Part shown: positions 24,701-35,419 of the stretch, piece by piece
Numbering within the stretch: position 1 is the stretch's first letter
Layout: the number at the start of each line of letters is the position of its first letter
Assembly: GCF_963924675.1 (NCBI RefSeq)
Contig: NC_089234.1
Location: 65,445,588 to 65,509,587 of the forward strand
Length of the DNA stretch: 64,000 bases
DNA from: Phocoena phocoena
Lineage: Eukaryota > Chordata > Mammalia > Artiodactyla > Phocoenidae
Direction: 5' to 3'
The notes under the pieces: generated by a model
The model's input: the letters and a program-made list of their open reading frames with translations, nothing else
Databases searched by the model: none
Told to the model about the DNA's origin: nothing
Translations under genes and position numbers: made by a program

Positions 24701-25555
24701 CACCATTTGAAAAATGAGAAATATATACAATTGGAAATTTATTAGAAAGTAATTTGAAAGTGTTAAAGTAGAACTGTAAATAATGAGTGAAAACATTTTT
24801 GAATATCTGCAAGTTGTTAAGAGTGGTCTTCTGGCTTCAAATAAATGTATGCCTAGTATCAAAGCCACAGCTAATTAAAGAAATAAGAGAAAGAAGGAAT
24901 AATCAGGTATTAGGAGTGATCTAAAAAGCAGCAATGTTCAAAGAACTTCTTTAATTCTTATTATTATCAATGCTAAGTATTCCTCCTACATTATGTGATA
25001 TATAAGTCCATCCATTTGATATGTGCATAGGCTGCTTTAAAAATGGAGTGGGGAAGTAGTAGTAAATGCCACTGAAATGTGGTTTTTAGATGTGGTTTGG
25101 GTAGGGTTGAGAGTACCTAATAAAAATGATGAATTGACTCAAATCTTCCTTTCCTGTTTTCTATGTTTTAAGCACAGTTGTTTAAATTCCCTGTATGGTT
25201 AGAATGCATGCCCTTTTAAGAAAGCATTCACTGAATGTAATTGGATGTTTTCCACTCTCACATAAATCTGCTAGTAGGTGTTTGATGTTCTTGGAAAGTC
25301 AGATGACAGACATTCATTACTATCAGAGGGGCCCTCTAAAGAGCAAATTCACAGTTGTTTAACAAAACAGCAATTTAATGAGTTCTAGATAAAGTCCTTT
25401 GAAAGAAAATTTTATTCTGAAAGCTTTTAAACCTCAAGAAAGTAAAGCATATCAACACAATCTACATTTTCTGTGACGGAGGTGTGCTTATTTCATTGAA
25501 TTGGCATGGAAAACTTACGTATACATTACTTTTAATAACATAATTATACTAAAGT
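21793..25555. other. CTNNA3: Intron, no named element
   Basis: Nearly 4 kb without a recognisable young repeat. Short ORFs lack known domains. Some parts may be very old LTR or L2 material but I cannot support it. Confidence 0.35.
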
Positions 25556-25559
25556 AACA

Positions 25560-25730
25560 GCATCAAGAAGTGATTTAGAGCAAAAGCTCTTGATGTGAAC
25601 TTCCTGGGTTCAATCCCAGCTCTATCACTTATCAGTATTTGAACTTGGAATAAGCCATTTGATTACTGTTTGCCTTTGTTTCTTTGATAAGAATAAGGGT
25701 AATAATAGTAATTATTTATTTGTGTTCTTT
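25560..25730 (+). mobile_element. MIR SINE, sense
   Basis: AGTGATTTAGAGCAAAAGCT, GTGAACTTCCTGGGTTCAAT, CCCAGCTCTATCACTTATCA and GTTTCTTTGATAAGAATAAG align with the tRNA-related head and core of MIR, including the B-box-like GGGTTCAATCC. Confidence 0.75.
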
Positions 25731-26209
25731 GGACAATTAAAGGAAATTCTAATATACAAACAATACACATACCAGTATATTGTATGTACTTGTTCCTTGT
25801 ATATATGTATGTATCTGTACATACAAGTACTTGTACATGTGTTTACTTGTATACACATATATACCTTAAACATACAAGTAGGGTTTTATTATAACTGTAA
25901 TGGCTTTTCTTTATACAGTTTCAGGTTTAAATATCTGAAGATTGATACAGAAAACAAAGTCACATTACTATTGACTTTTTCCCTGTCACACTGGAAACCC
26001 ATACAACAAAGCTTATAGATCTCACATATAAAGTAGATAGTGGAGAGGAAAATACCCTTCAATGGAGATAAAAGCCCCACAGTATTTTGTATTCCATTCT
26101 CATTCTGTCTTAATGAAGGAGAGTGACTAAAGATGAAGAAATGAAGGATTAAAGCATCTCAATCATTACCTCTGCATCACACCAATGGGTCATAACTCCT
26201 GTCTATTCT

Positions 26210-26422
26210 TTTTTTTTTTTTTTTTTTTTTGCGGTACGCGGGCCTCTCACCGCTGTGGCCTCTCCCGTTGTGGAGCACAGGCTCTGGACGCGAAGGCTCA
26301 GCGGCCATGGCTCACGGGCCCAGCCGCTCCGCGGCATGCGGGATCTTCCCGGACCGGGGCTTGAGCCCGTGTCCCCTGCATCGGCAGGCAGACTCTCAAC
26401 CACTGAGCCACCAGGGAAGCCC
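26210..26422 (-). mobile_element. CHR-2 type SINE (cetacean), antisense
   Basis: A T-run, then GCGGTACGCGGGCCTCTCAC, through to GAGCCACCAGGGAAGCC: the reverse complement of a CHR-2 SINE derived from tRNA-Glu. It is flanked by perfect 15-bp duplications (ACTCCTGTCTATTCT, 26195-26209 and 26423-26437). Open frames across it are SINE artefacts. Confidence 0.95.
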
Positions 26423-26439
26423 ACTCCTGTCTATTCTAA

Positions 26440-27335
26440 ATGCTGACCCTCAAAAGGGGAGGCAGGCCTTCTTTGGGGGTCAGGAGGATGCATATAGTTG
26501 GAAAACATTCCTCAAAATGATTCTCGTATGTTCTCAGTTTCTTTCCCATTTAGATTAGCTGCCATTAGATAGTGTCCTTTTCTTGTTCTTCATGGAGAGA
26601 TGATACTGCAGATAACACTTGCAGAAAAAATGTTTCTTTGCCTCCCCAAATCATGATGTTGGATAAATGTCTCATTCTACTGTGTAGTAAAAGCTAAAAG
26701 GTTAAAATGTCTATTTAGGCAGAAAAGTCAGTCTATAAAAATGCTGCTTTCAATATGTGACCAACACAGACCTGGTGGTTAGTATGGCTAAAAGGAACAG
26801 GTGTAACAAATCCAGTCACCAATATTCTGACCAGCAGAGAGAGTTTGTGCAAATTAGAAAGACGGGGGGGTTTAGTTTGAAGCCTGTTTTAAGAGATAGC
26901 TTGCCAAGAAAAATAACAACCTTGCAAGCCAGCGTGGCACAAGGCAGGAACACAGGTCATCTGAGTCCAGTACATTTTAATGTACTACTCAAATGTAGAG
27001 TGCAGTGAAAGAATAAGAAATGTGATAGTAGTGTTACGCAGAGAAGGGTGGTGGTTCCAAAGAAAATGTCCCAGAGGTATCTATATGGTTTTGAGTTGTG
27101 TAATGTGTAGGAATTCCTTCATCACTCATACATAAAGAGAAGAACATTGGACACAAATGGTTGCAAGAGCATTAGTGAGGGTCAATCTAATATAGTTCAG
27201 AAACACTCTTCATGGCTGGAGAGACATTATCACCTCCTTAAGGAGGCAAAATAAGTAGCAAACACTTGAAATTAGACAAACTGTTTAAAGTTAATTAATA
27301 AAAATTCATTTAGAGATCATCTCACTAGATACTTC
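26440..27335. other. CTNNA3: Intron, no named element
   Basis: No coding homology. The 26757-27008 frame has no known domain and is taken as chance. Confidence 0.35.
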
Positions 27336-27779
27336 TTTTTAAGTAATTCCTTGATTAATTGAAATAATGCTATGATTTATTAAGTATATATTATGCAGCA
27401 AACATCAGCCAAATCGTTTAATATAAATTACCTAATTCAACATCACAACCCTAGGTTTTCATGTGGAACATTCTATCAAAAAGTTTGACTAGGTCTAAGC
27501 TAGAGCTGTGTAGCAAGAACTGAAACCAAGTCAAGACAGCCAAGACTTTTAAAATATATAATTACCGTTTACCTTAAAATTAGCAGAGTGCCCAGTGCAT
27601 AATAGAAATCCAGTAAATAATGTGCTAAGTATATGAATAAAATATTATACAGTACCTGTCTTGCAAATAATATTTCAGGTCTGTTATTGTTGATATATTA
27701 ACATATTAATAAAGAATATAATTTGTAAACTAATTAATAAAGAATGTAAGAAAATACCAATGTACAGTGTTTGTTCATT

Positions 27780-27960
27780 TTAACAAGTTTTATTGAGTGT
27801 TTATTATATTTTTGACACCAATCTTGGTTCTGAAGCTTCAATAGATGAGGAAGAAACAGTGTTTTTTCCTCGAGGAGCTCATAATCTAACAGGGAAACAA
27901 ACAAGTAAAGAGAGATATGAACAGCCAGACCATTAATAAGCTCTATGCATCTAATCAATA
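27780..27960 (-). mobile_element. L2-like LINE fragment, antisense
   Basis: TTTTATTGAGTGTTTATTAT, GACACCAATCTTGGTTCTGA, CCTCGAGGAGCTCATAATCT and ACAGGGAAACAAACAAGTAA resemble the widespread L2-derived pattern (ATTTATTGAGCACCTACT... GGAGCTTACATTCTAGTGGG). Confidence 0.55.
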
Positions 27961-28509
27961 GTTTTGATAATCAAAAATTCAAAAAATTAAATTCAGTATG
28001 TTCTTTTTAAAGCTATGTACCTCTTAGATTGGTAATTACCTTCTTATGTTCCCTGAATTATCAGTAACATTAAATATAGTATGAAATGATAACAACCATT
28101 CTGTTAATCAGATGAATTATATCTGAGGTACTCCAGGCTCATGTGAGATGAAATCAGTTACTCTTTTGTTTAGAAGTGTTTTAATTGCCTCTTTAAATGT
28201 ACTTCCAAACTGAGTAATGATAATATGTACATTGAACGTTTTCCACTTTTGAGTGTTTTTCCCTCAATACTGGGATCAATAAATAAGTAAATGATGATAG
28301 GGGAAAAGCTTCTTGAATAGGGAAAAGCCTTCTTGACATTGGTATGGGCAATGATTTTTTGATTATGAACCGAAAATCACAGGCAGCAAAAGCAAAACTA
28401 GACATATGGGATTGCAAACTAAAAATTTTCTTCGCAACAAAGGAAACAATCAACAGAGTGAAGAGACAGTCTGCTAAATGGTAGAAAATATTTACAAAAC
28501 ATGTATCTG

Positions 28510-28712
28510 GGGCTTCCCTGGTGGCGCAGTGGTTGAGAGTCCGCCTTCCGATGCAGGGGAGGTGGGTTCGTGCCCCAGTCCGGGAAGATCCCACATGCCG
28601 CGGAGCGGCTGGGCCCGTGAGCCATGGCCGCTGAGCCTGCGCATCCGGAGCCTGTGCTCCGCAACGGGAGAGGCCACAACAGTGAGAGGCCCGCATACAG
28701 CAAAAAAACAAA
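28510..28712 (+). mobile_element. CHR-2 type SINE, sense
   Basis: GGGCTTCCCTGGTGGCGCAG to GTGAGAGGCCCGCATACAGC plus an A-rich tail. Flanked by CAAAACATGTATCTG (28495-28509) and CAAAACATATATCTG (28713-28727), 15 bp with one mismatch. It is inserted into the L1 around it and so is younger. Confidence 0.94.
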
Positions 28713-29261
28713 CAAAACATATATCTGATCAGGGCAGGGATTAATATTCAAAATATATAAGGGACACAACTAAATAACAAGAAAACCAATAACCATATTT
28801 TTAAATGGGCAAAGGACTTGAGTAGACATTTCTCAAAAAAAAGACATACAAATGGCCAGGTGATGTATGAGAAGATTATCAACACTACTAATCATAAGGG
28901 AAGTGCAAATCAAAACCACAGTGAAATATTACCTCAGACTTGTTAAAATGGCTGTCATCAAAAAAGACAAAAGATAAGTGTTGGTGAGGAAGTGGAGAAA
29001 AGGGACGCTTGTACACTGTTGGTGGAAATGTAAATTGGTACGGCCGTTAAGAAAAACAGTATGGCGATTCCTCAAAAAATTAAAGATAGAACTACCATAT
29101 GATCCAGCAATCCCACTTCTGGGTATATATCCAAAAGAAATGAAATTAGGATCTCAGGGAGGTATCTGTTCTCCCATGTTCATTGCAGCATTATTCACGA
29201 GAGCCAAGGTATGGGAACAACGTAAGTGTGGGTCAACAAATGAATGGATAAAGAAGATGTG

Positions 29262-29264
<3 letters not shown>

Positions 29265-29316
<52 letters not shown>

Positions 29317-29395
29317 ACATTTATATATATATACATATATGCAACGTATATACAACTATATATATATATATATATACACACACACAACATTTATT
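29265..29395 (+). repeat. TA/CA microsatellite with duplicated block
   Basis: (TA)n from 29265 to about 29306, then (CA)n and ACAACATTTA, a second TA-rich stretch, and again (TA)n-(CA)n-ACAACATTTA ending near 29393. The repeated unit of about 70-90 bases shows expansion from a TATATA seed in the L1. ORFs of YIYIYI type here are artefacts. Confidence 0.93.
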
Positions 29396-30044
29396 CAGCC
29401 ATGAGACAGGAGAAAATCCTGCCATTTGTGAAAACATGGATGAACCTGGAGGACATTATACTAAGTGAATTAAGCCAGACAGAAAGGCAAATACTGCCTA
29501 CTATCACTTATATGTGGAATATAATTTGTTTTTTAAGTTGAACTCAAGTATGGAGAATACTGGTTACCAGGAGCTGGTGAGATGGGGTAAATGGGAAGAT
29601 GTACTTTGTAAAGAGTACAAAGTTGCAGTTATATTGAATGAATAAGTCTAAAGATCTAAAGTACAGGTATGATGACTGTATTTAATAATACTGTATTGAA
29701 CACTGGAAAGATGCTAAAATAATTGATTTCAGGTGCTTTCATCACACACAAAAAGATGATAACTGTGTGAGGAGATATGTTAATTAGCTTGACCATAGTA
29801 ATCATTTCACTCTATGTATATGAAATCGTGTTGTACATATTAAATATATACAAGTTTTATTTAAATGGATGAATTAAAAGGATAATTATAAATACCTTTT
29901 GCTTACATTAAATTAGGTGAGTGAAAAAATTAGGTAAGTGAATGGATAGTTTGAGTTCTATTTACCACTAGAAAAATAAAAGGACTAATTTAGGAATGGG
30001 ACTGGTTTGCAAAAGTAAAATCAAAGTACAAACATTAAATAATA

Positions 30045-30254
30045 CAGTTAACCCTTGAACGATTTGGGGTTAGGGTTGCCAACCCTCGTGCAGTTGAAAA
30101 TCCACGTATAATTTTACAGTGGTCTTCCCCTCTCCCTCTGTAGCTGAGGTTCCACAACCACAGATTGTATAGTCTCGTATTACTATTTATTGAAAAAAAT
30201 GCACATATAAGTGGACCTATACAGTTCGAACTGATGTTCTTTAAGGGTAAACTG
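30045..30254 (+). mobile_element. Short Tigger-type element (MER2-like)
   Basis: Starts CAGTTAACCCTTGAACGATT and ends AAGGGTAAACTG, inverted termini bordered by TA at 30043-30044 and 30255-30256. Internal AAGTGGACCTATACAGTTCG and the G-rich 5' part (GGGGTTAGGGTTGCCAACCC) match the non-autonomous Tigger-derived MER2 pattern, with a central deletion. Confidence 0.85.
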
Positions 30255-30259
30255 TATTT

Positions 30260-30455
30260 GGTTGCTTACTAGATGCCATGTACTATGTTTTTTATGTATA
30301 TTTTTAGTTAATCTTTACAACAGTCTCAGAGATTGTTAATCTTATTTATTCCATATTATTAATGAAGAAACTAAGGCTTAGGGATATTGTTTTTTCTAAG
30401 TTTATAGAACTAGTAAGTAGAAGAGCCAAAATTATAATCTAGGACTCTGACAATA
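30260..30455 (-). mobile_element. MIR SINE, antisense
   Basis: Directly after the Tigger element: TTACTAGATGCCATGTACTA, AGTTAATCTTTACAACAGTC, AATGAAGAAACTAAGGCTTA and AACTAGTAAGTAGAAGAGCC follow the complement of MIR. Confidence 0.65.
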
Positions 30456-30989
30456 AGGCCACATAAATCATTTGTGCTTTAATGCCTCTGTGTCTTATTG
30501 CTGCCCTATGTTTTGTTGTACGTTGTTGTCTTTTCAGAATGATGGTAGTCCCTGATTTTGGATGCAGAATATCCCAGAGGTTTTTCAGCAGTAGGTGACA
30601 GTTTTCTTCAGATGATGGCATAGATCTATGGTATGGCAGGGTAGTGAGCAAAGAAATTCTGCATTTTGGCTTCACATATTTATAAGAGATGACACTTTGA
30701 TGATGTCATGTCTAAGGTTTGATGTAAATAATAAGTATGAGAAAAATAGTCCAGTTCTTATTTAAGTCTTTAAGTCTTTTAATATCATTTTGTACTATTG
30801 TATGACAACCCCACTTTTTCGCACATGTACCACATGCCAAAATTATGATGAATACGAGGTGTCATATGTTTGAATTTACTTCTCCGTGACTGTCAAAGTC
30901 AAAGTTTTGTGTTTATCATTTCAATTAAAGTATTTTATACCTCCTGTGGGGTTTTTTTGTATTAAAATGATATTGTTCTAAATGATCAG

Positions 30990-31010
30990 CTTTTTTTTTT
31001 TTTTTTTTTA
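30990..31010 (+). repeat. Poly(T) run
   Basis: About 20 consecutive T. No retroposon body is clear next to it. Confidence 0.8.
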
Positions 31011-32640
31011 ATACTGAGAACTCTAGAGCAGAAGATACAGGAGGCAACCAGATGCAGGAAAAGAAGATAAGTCAGAGCCCATGGATACATAGCACTGACA
31101 AAATATTCATGGCCTATTTTGACTCAGGTGTTTTATTGGTGTAGATAATACTATAAAAGAAAACAAAACGTATGCCAACTTTCTGAAATTGTTTGAGGAG
31201 AGCAAGGGTAATTATAGTCCTCCAAATTATTATGTTTCAGCTAATATTAAGCAACAAGTTAGACCACTAACCCTGCAAATAAGCAGTAAAATAAAGAGCA
31301 TAGGTAAGAATGAGAATTACTATTTGCAACTCAACAAACACGATTGGAAAAGGACATAAAATGGAAAAGGCAACAAAAGGAAAATTAAAGGAAAACGAAA
31401 TCAGACCAGCTGTTGTGAATCTGTTTTTCGTGCGCAGATGCTTAAATGGGAGGAATGGCCTTCCAGGCAAGGTTGCTGAGATAGTAACACTGAATTTGTT
31501 CAAGATGGTTTGATTAGATGGTCTGACAGTAGAGGTTTAAAACTGAAAGAATAAGCTGTTGTAGGCCAACTGGGCTGTTTGCACTTTTTTTAGAAGTTTC
31601 ATATCTTTGTTTAAGATCTTGAACAAAGATGATATTTTTCTGCTTTTTATGTAGACATAGCATCAAAAAAAAAACACAATCTGTTTGTTTCACATTTTTA
31701 GGAGACATTTTAACAGCTTACCTCTTATTACTATCAGCAATTTTTGCTGTCATATTACTTTTCTTCCTCATTTTATTATCATCAGCCTCATTACGGTACC
31801 TCCACTAGCTTCCCCTACTGTGATCTTTAGTATATGAATGTTTGTGTCATGTGCTACTGTCTTGCATCATGTTTGAATCTTGGCAAAAATTTCTTTTAAC
31901 TGCAGTATTTTGTAGATAGATTGTACTGGTCCAATGCAGTTATTGTAATTGTTGGACATGACTGCTCTTTGTGCTGATTTTTACTTTGGAAGTTTCTGTA
32001 TGATACAAAAACTTGTTCTTAAGCACAGAATTGGGGAAAAAAGGAACTAATTTTTTTTAATCTTTAAACAGAAAGTTTTAAAATGTCCATGCCTCTCTTT
32101 TCCTGTACTGAATCTAAGCTGAACTAAGATGTCCACACACAAAGGACATGGATTGTACTTTACAAGTTATAAAAGGAGCACCTAAAAACAATTAAAATGT
32201 GCAAAGAAAAAAAAGATGTTAACAATAAATGAGCTAATGAAATAATATTTATAAATTGGTTATGTAACATAAAACTCTCCCACTAAAATACCTTTTAAAT
32301 AATTCTTCAGTTTTTATACAGGTATCACGCTAGCAATTAATAGGACAGAACATCAGTTACTTGTCTTCAAATTCTCGTAGTTAGAGCCATTAGAGACTAT
32401 TGATCATATACATATCATTTTGATAGGAAAATTACTACACCCCTACTTTCACAGTCATCAAGGAACATGTAAATACACAATGAACTTAAAAAAGACCAAG
32501 ACATACTTGCTGGATCAATCTGATCTTAAGGGAACAATCCATGGTATGTAATGCAACGATGTACATAGAAAGAGGAAGTGCACTGTAGGAAAAGGAAATG
32601 GTTTAGCTACTCTTACCCATGTATACTATGACACTAATCA
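31011..32640. other. CTNNA3: Intron, no named element
   Basis: AT-rich sequence with no coding or repeat homology that I can defend. Confidence 0.35.
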
Positions 32641-32649
32641 CGTTTCTTG

Positions 32650-32800
32650 TAGTTAAGTTAGGTGCTCTTTTCTGTCATTAGACTGTGAGTTCTTTTGAAG
32701 CAAAGACAATGAGTTATTTATCTTGTCATCTCCTTTACCCGGCAATATATCTAGTGGTAGGAACTCTGTAAATACTCATTGAATAAATGAATTTTTAAAA
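32650..32800 (+). mobile_element. L2 LINE 3' end, sense
   Basis: ATTAGACTGTGAGTTCTTTT, GAAGCAAAGACAATGAGTTA, GTAGGAACTCTGTAAATACT and CATTGAATAAATGAAT match the L2 3'UTR pattern ending in GAATGAATGA. Confidence 0.75.
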
Positions 32801-33101
32801 ATACCACTTTACAATTACTACTCGTTTTCAGGCAGAAAGTTGAGAGAGAGGAAAAATAATCCTGGAAGAACTAATGATATTAGTTCTTGATATTAGGGGG
32901 CATCAGGCATATATTTACCTTAGCAATATATAGTTCTTAACAATTGGTGTGTGCTTAGTCATCTGAATTTTACCTATTGAGGTTCACTCTTTAATAACGC
33001 TGTTAATTAAAGATAGAGTATAATTTGAAATGGTAATCATTAAAATGATGAAACTTATGTATTACGACATATAGTATTATTTTACAAAAAATAAATAAAT
33101 A

Positions 33102-33318
33102 GGGCTTCCCTGGTGGCGCAGTGGTTGAGAGTCCGCCTGCCGATGCAGGGGACACGGGTTCGTGCCCCGGTCCGGGAAGATCCCACATGCCGCGGAGCGG
33201 CTGGGCCTGTGAGCCATGGCCGCTGAGCCTGTGCATCCGGCGCCTGTGCTCCGCAACGGGAGAGGCCACGACAGTGAGAGGCCTGCATACTGCAAAAACA
33301 AAACAACAACAACAAAAC
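33102..33318 (+). mobile_element. CHR-2 type SINE, sense
   Basis: GGGCTTCCCTGGTGGCGCAG through GAGAGGCCTGCATACTGC to an A-rich CAACAACAAC tail. Close to the other CHR-2 copies. I could not define a clean duplication; both sides are A-rich. Confidence 0.93.
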
Positions 33319-33579
33319 TATCCCTCTAAGTATGCTTAGATGATATTTCATGCCCAGTTAAAATTAATGTGAAAACTTGTAATGCATTCAGGTACATAAT
33401 ATTATAAACAATCTTTTGTACCATTTTATAAAATTTAGAAAATATTTTAGACCTATAATTTCTCCTTCCCATTGCATATTTGGGGTAGCTGAATAATATA
33501 ATTATAGAATAACCGTATTTTAAAGCCAGATGAGACCTTAGCATTTCTAGGACCTTAGTAGGTGGGATAAACTTGATTT

Positions 33580-33673
33580 CAAGCTATGGCTCAATTACTG
33601 TAGCTATGAATTTTGGAATGGTACATTTCTGCTCAAAGCCTTGATTTCTTCATCTTCAGAACTGATAGGTAAG
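33580..33673 (+). mobile_element. MIR SINE, left half (split by L1)
   Basis: GATTTCAAGCTATGGCTCAA, TTGATTTCTTCATCTTCAGA and ACTGATAGGTAAG follow MIR. The element resumes at 34706. The shared TGATAGGTAAG (33663-33673 and 34706-34716) is the duplication made by the inserted L1. Confidence 0.7.
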
Positions 33674-34705
33674 ATGATACAGCTACTTCGGAAGGCAGTT
33701 TGGCAGTTTCTAACAAAGCTAAACAAACATATGGATACCAAGAGGGAAGGGGGGGTGGGATGAACTGGTAGATTGGGATTGACATACATACACTATTGAT
33801 ACTATGTATAAAATAGATAACTAATGAGAACCTACTGTACAGCACAGAGAATGCTACTCAGTGCTCTGTGGTGACCTAAATGGGAAGGAAATCCCAAAAA
33901 AAAGGGGATATATGTATACATATAGCTGATTCATTTGCTGTACAGTAGAAACTAATACAACATTGTAAAGCAACTATATTCCAATAAAAATTAAAAAAAA
34001 ACACCGTAAACATACTCGTAACATATGACCTAACAATCACCACACTCCTTGGTATTTACCAAAATAAAATGAAAAGTTACATCCATACAAAGACATGCAC
34101 ATAGATGTTTATAGCAGCTTTATTCATAATTGCCAAAAACTGCATGCAAGCAAGATGTCCTTCAGTAGGTAAATGAGTAAGTAAACTGTGGCACGTCCAC
34201 ACAATGGAATATCATCCAGTGCTAAAATGAAATAAGCCAACAAGCCACGGAGGAAACTTACACGAATATTACTAAATGAAAGAAGCCAATCTGAAAAAGA
34301 TACATACTGTATGATTCCAATTATGTGACATTCTGAAAAATGCAAAACTGTGGAGACAGTAAAAAGGCCAGGGGTTGCATGGGGGATAAATAAATAGGCA
34401 GAGCACAGAGGACTTTTAGGGCACTGCAGCTGTTCTGTGTGATACTACGATGGTGGATATATGTCATTATACCTTTGTTCAAACCCAAGAACAAAGGTGT
34501 GAAATCTAATGTTTGGACTCTGGGTGATAATATTGTGTCAGTGTAGCTTCATGGACAGTAAAAAATGTATACTACTCTGGTTGGGGATGTTGATAATGGG
34601 GAGGCTGTGCATGAGTGGGTAAGTAACCTTTGTACTTTCTGCTCAATTTTGCTGTGAGTGTAAAACTTCCCTTAAAAAGAAAGTTTATTATGTTTTGAAA
34701 AAAAA
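33674..34705 (+). mobile_element. Old L1 3' portion inserted in a MIR
   Basis: L1 ORF2-to-3' text: ATGATACAGCTACTTCGGAA, then after the inner insertion CATATGACCTAACAATCACC, TTTATAGCAGCTTTATTCAT, ACAATGGAATATCATCCAGT, GATACATACTGTATGATTCC, and a poly(A) end before 34706. Flanked by 11-bp duplications TGATAGGTAAG. It is itself interrupted near 33720-34006 by a younger L1 3' end. Confidence 0.87.
33720..34006 (+). mobile_element. Younger L1 3' end nested in the old L1
   Basis: AACAAACATATGGATACCAA, TGGGATGAACTGGTAGATTG, ACTGTACAGCACAGAGAATG, TAACATTGT-like AACATTGTAAAGCAACTATA and TTCCAATAAAAATTAAAAAA are a 5'-truncated L1 3'UTR. The host L1 reads continuously on each side (ACAAAGCTAAACA and TAAACATACTCG). 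The exact duplication is short (TAAACA) and uncertain. Confidence 0.85.
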
Positions 34706-34815
34706 TGATAGGTAAGAGACCTACCTCTTAGGACTGTTATAAGAATTTAATGAAATAATGTGCATATATGTTGATTATGATATGCACATTATGGAAAACA
34801 GGCATTCCAAAATTA
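34706..34815 (+). mobile_element. MIR SINE, right half
   Basis: TGATAGGTAAGAGACCTACC, TCTTAGGACTGTTATAAGAA, TTTAATGAAATAATGTGCAT continue the MIR from 33673 after the L1 insertion. Confidence 0.75.
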
Positions 34816-34832
34816 TTTGTTAAAAACTCAAG

Positions 34833-35149
34833 GGCTTCCCTGGTGGCACAGTGGTTGAGAATCTGCCTGCCAATGCAGGGGACATGGGTTCGAGCCCTGG
34901 TCTGGGAAGATCCCACATGCCGCGGAGCAACTAGGCCCGTGAAACACAACTACTGAGCCTGCACGTCTGGAGCCTGTGCTCCACAACGAGAGAGGCCGCA
35001 AGAGTGAGAGGCCCACGCACCGCGATGAACAGTGGCTCCCGCTTGCCGCAACTAGAGAAAGCCCTTGCACAGAAACGAAGACCCAACACAGCCATAAATA
35101 AATAAATTAATAATAATATCCCCTAATATGATTTATAAAAAAAAAAAAA
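34833..35149 (+). mobile_element. Older CHR-type SINE with long 3' tail
   Basis: GGCTTCCCTGGTGGCACAGT head, CAATGCAGGGGACATGGGTT, CCACATGCCGCGGAGCAACT, then the extended 3' part CAGTGGCTCCCGCTTGCCGC and AAGACCCAACACAGCC, then AATAAATA repeats and a poly(A). Duplication AAAAACTCAAG at 34822-34832 and 35150-35160. The longer 3' end separates it from the CHR-2 copies. Confidence 0.92.
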
Positions 35150-35419
35150 AAAAACTCAAGCAAATTGACCATCAGAGATGTTACTGTGTAAAAGCTAGGA
35201 AAGAGTTGGGGAAAGGATCAAACTTTTTCTTAATTATATTCTTGGAAAATTGAAGAATGTTCAAAATTCCTGTCACATTAATTATAGATTTCTGTAAATT
35301 ATGAATGTTATTGAATATGTAAGATTGAACATTATCAGTTTTCTTCCAGTTTAGAAGCTGAACACAGTGCTTGTTAAAGGTCTCAAGTGGACTTGGCACT
35401 GAATAGTGAATGTTTCAAG

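Larger units (their letters stand above)
28292..29875 (+). mobile_element. L1 ORF2 3' part, sense, split by a CHR-2 SINE
   Basis: Sense L1 ORF2 text runs from GGGGAAAAGCTTCTTGA and CATTGGTATGGGCAATGATT, through GGAAACAATCAACAGAGTGA, [SINE 28510-28712], AATGGGCAAAGGACTTGAGT, TGGTGGAAATGTAAATTGGT, CTACCATATGATCCAGCAAT, CATTGCAGCATTATTCACGA to AACATGGATGAACCTGGAGG. It continues into the 3' region to about 29875. A small local duplication of GGGAAAAGC.TTCTTGA occurs at 28300-28336. A TA/CA microsatellite has expanded inside it. ORF broken. Confidence 0.88.

Noticed and set aside
26210..26422. tRNA gene suggested by A/B-box-like text
   Set aside because: It is a tRNA-derived SINE with flanking duplications and an A-tail, not a folded tRNA gene. 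The same applies to the other CHR copies.
28193..28769. Cys/His-rich ORFs of 116-175 residues
   Set aside because: They are readings of the CHR-2 SINE and nearby L1; the same protein text recurs at every CHR-2 copy.
29154..29541. ORFs rich in YIYIYI on both strands
   Set aside because: Produced by the TA microsatellite inside an L1.
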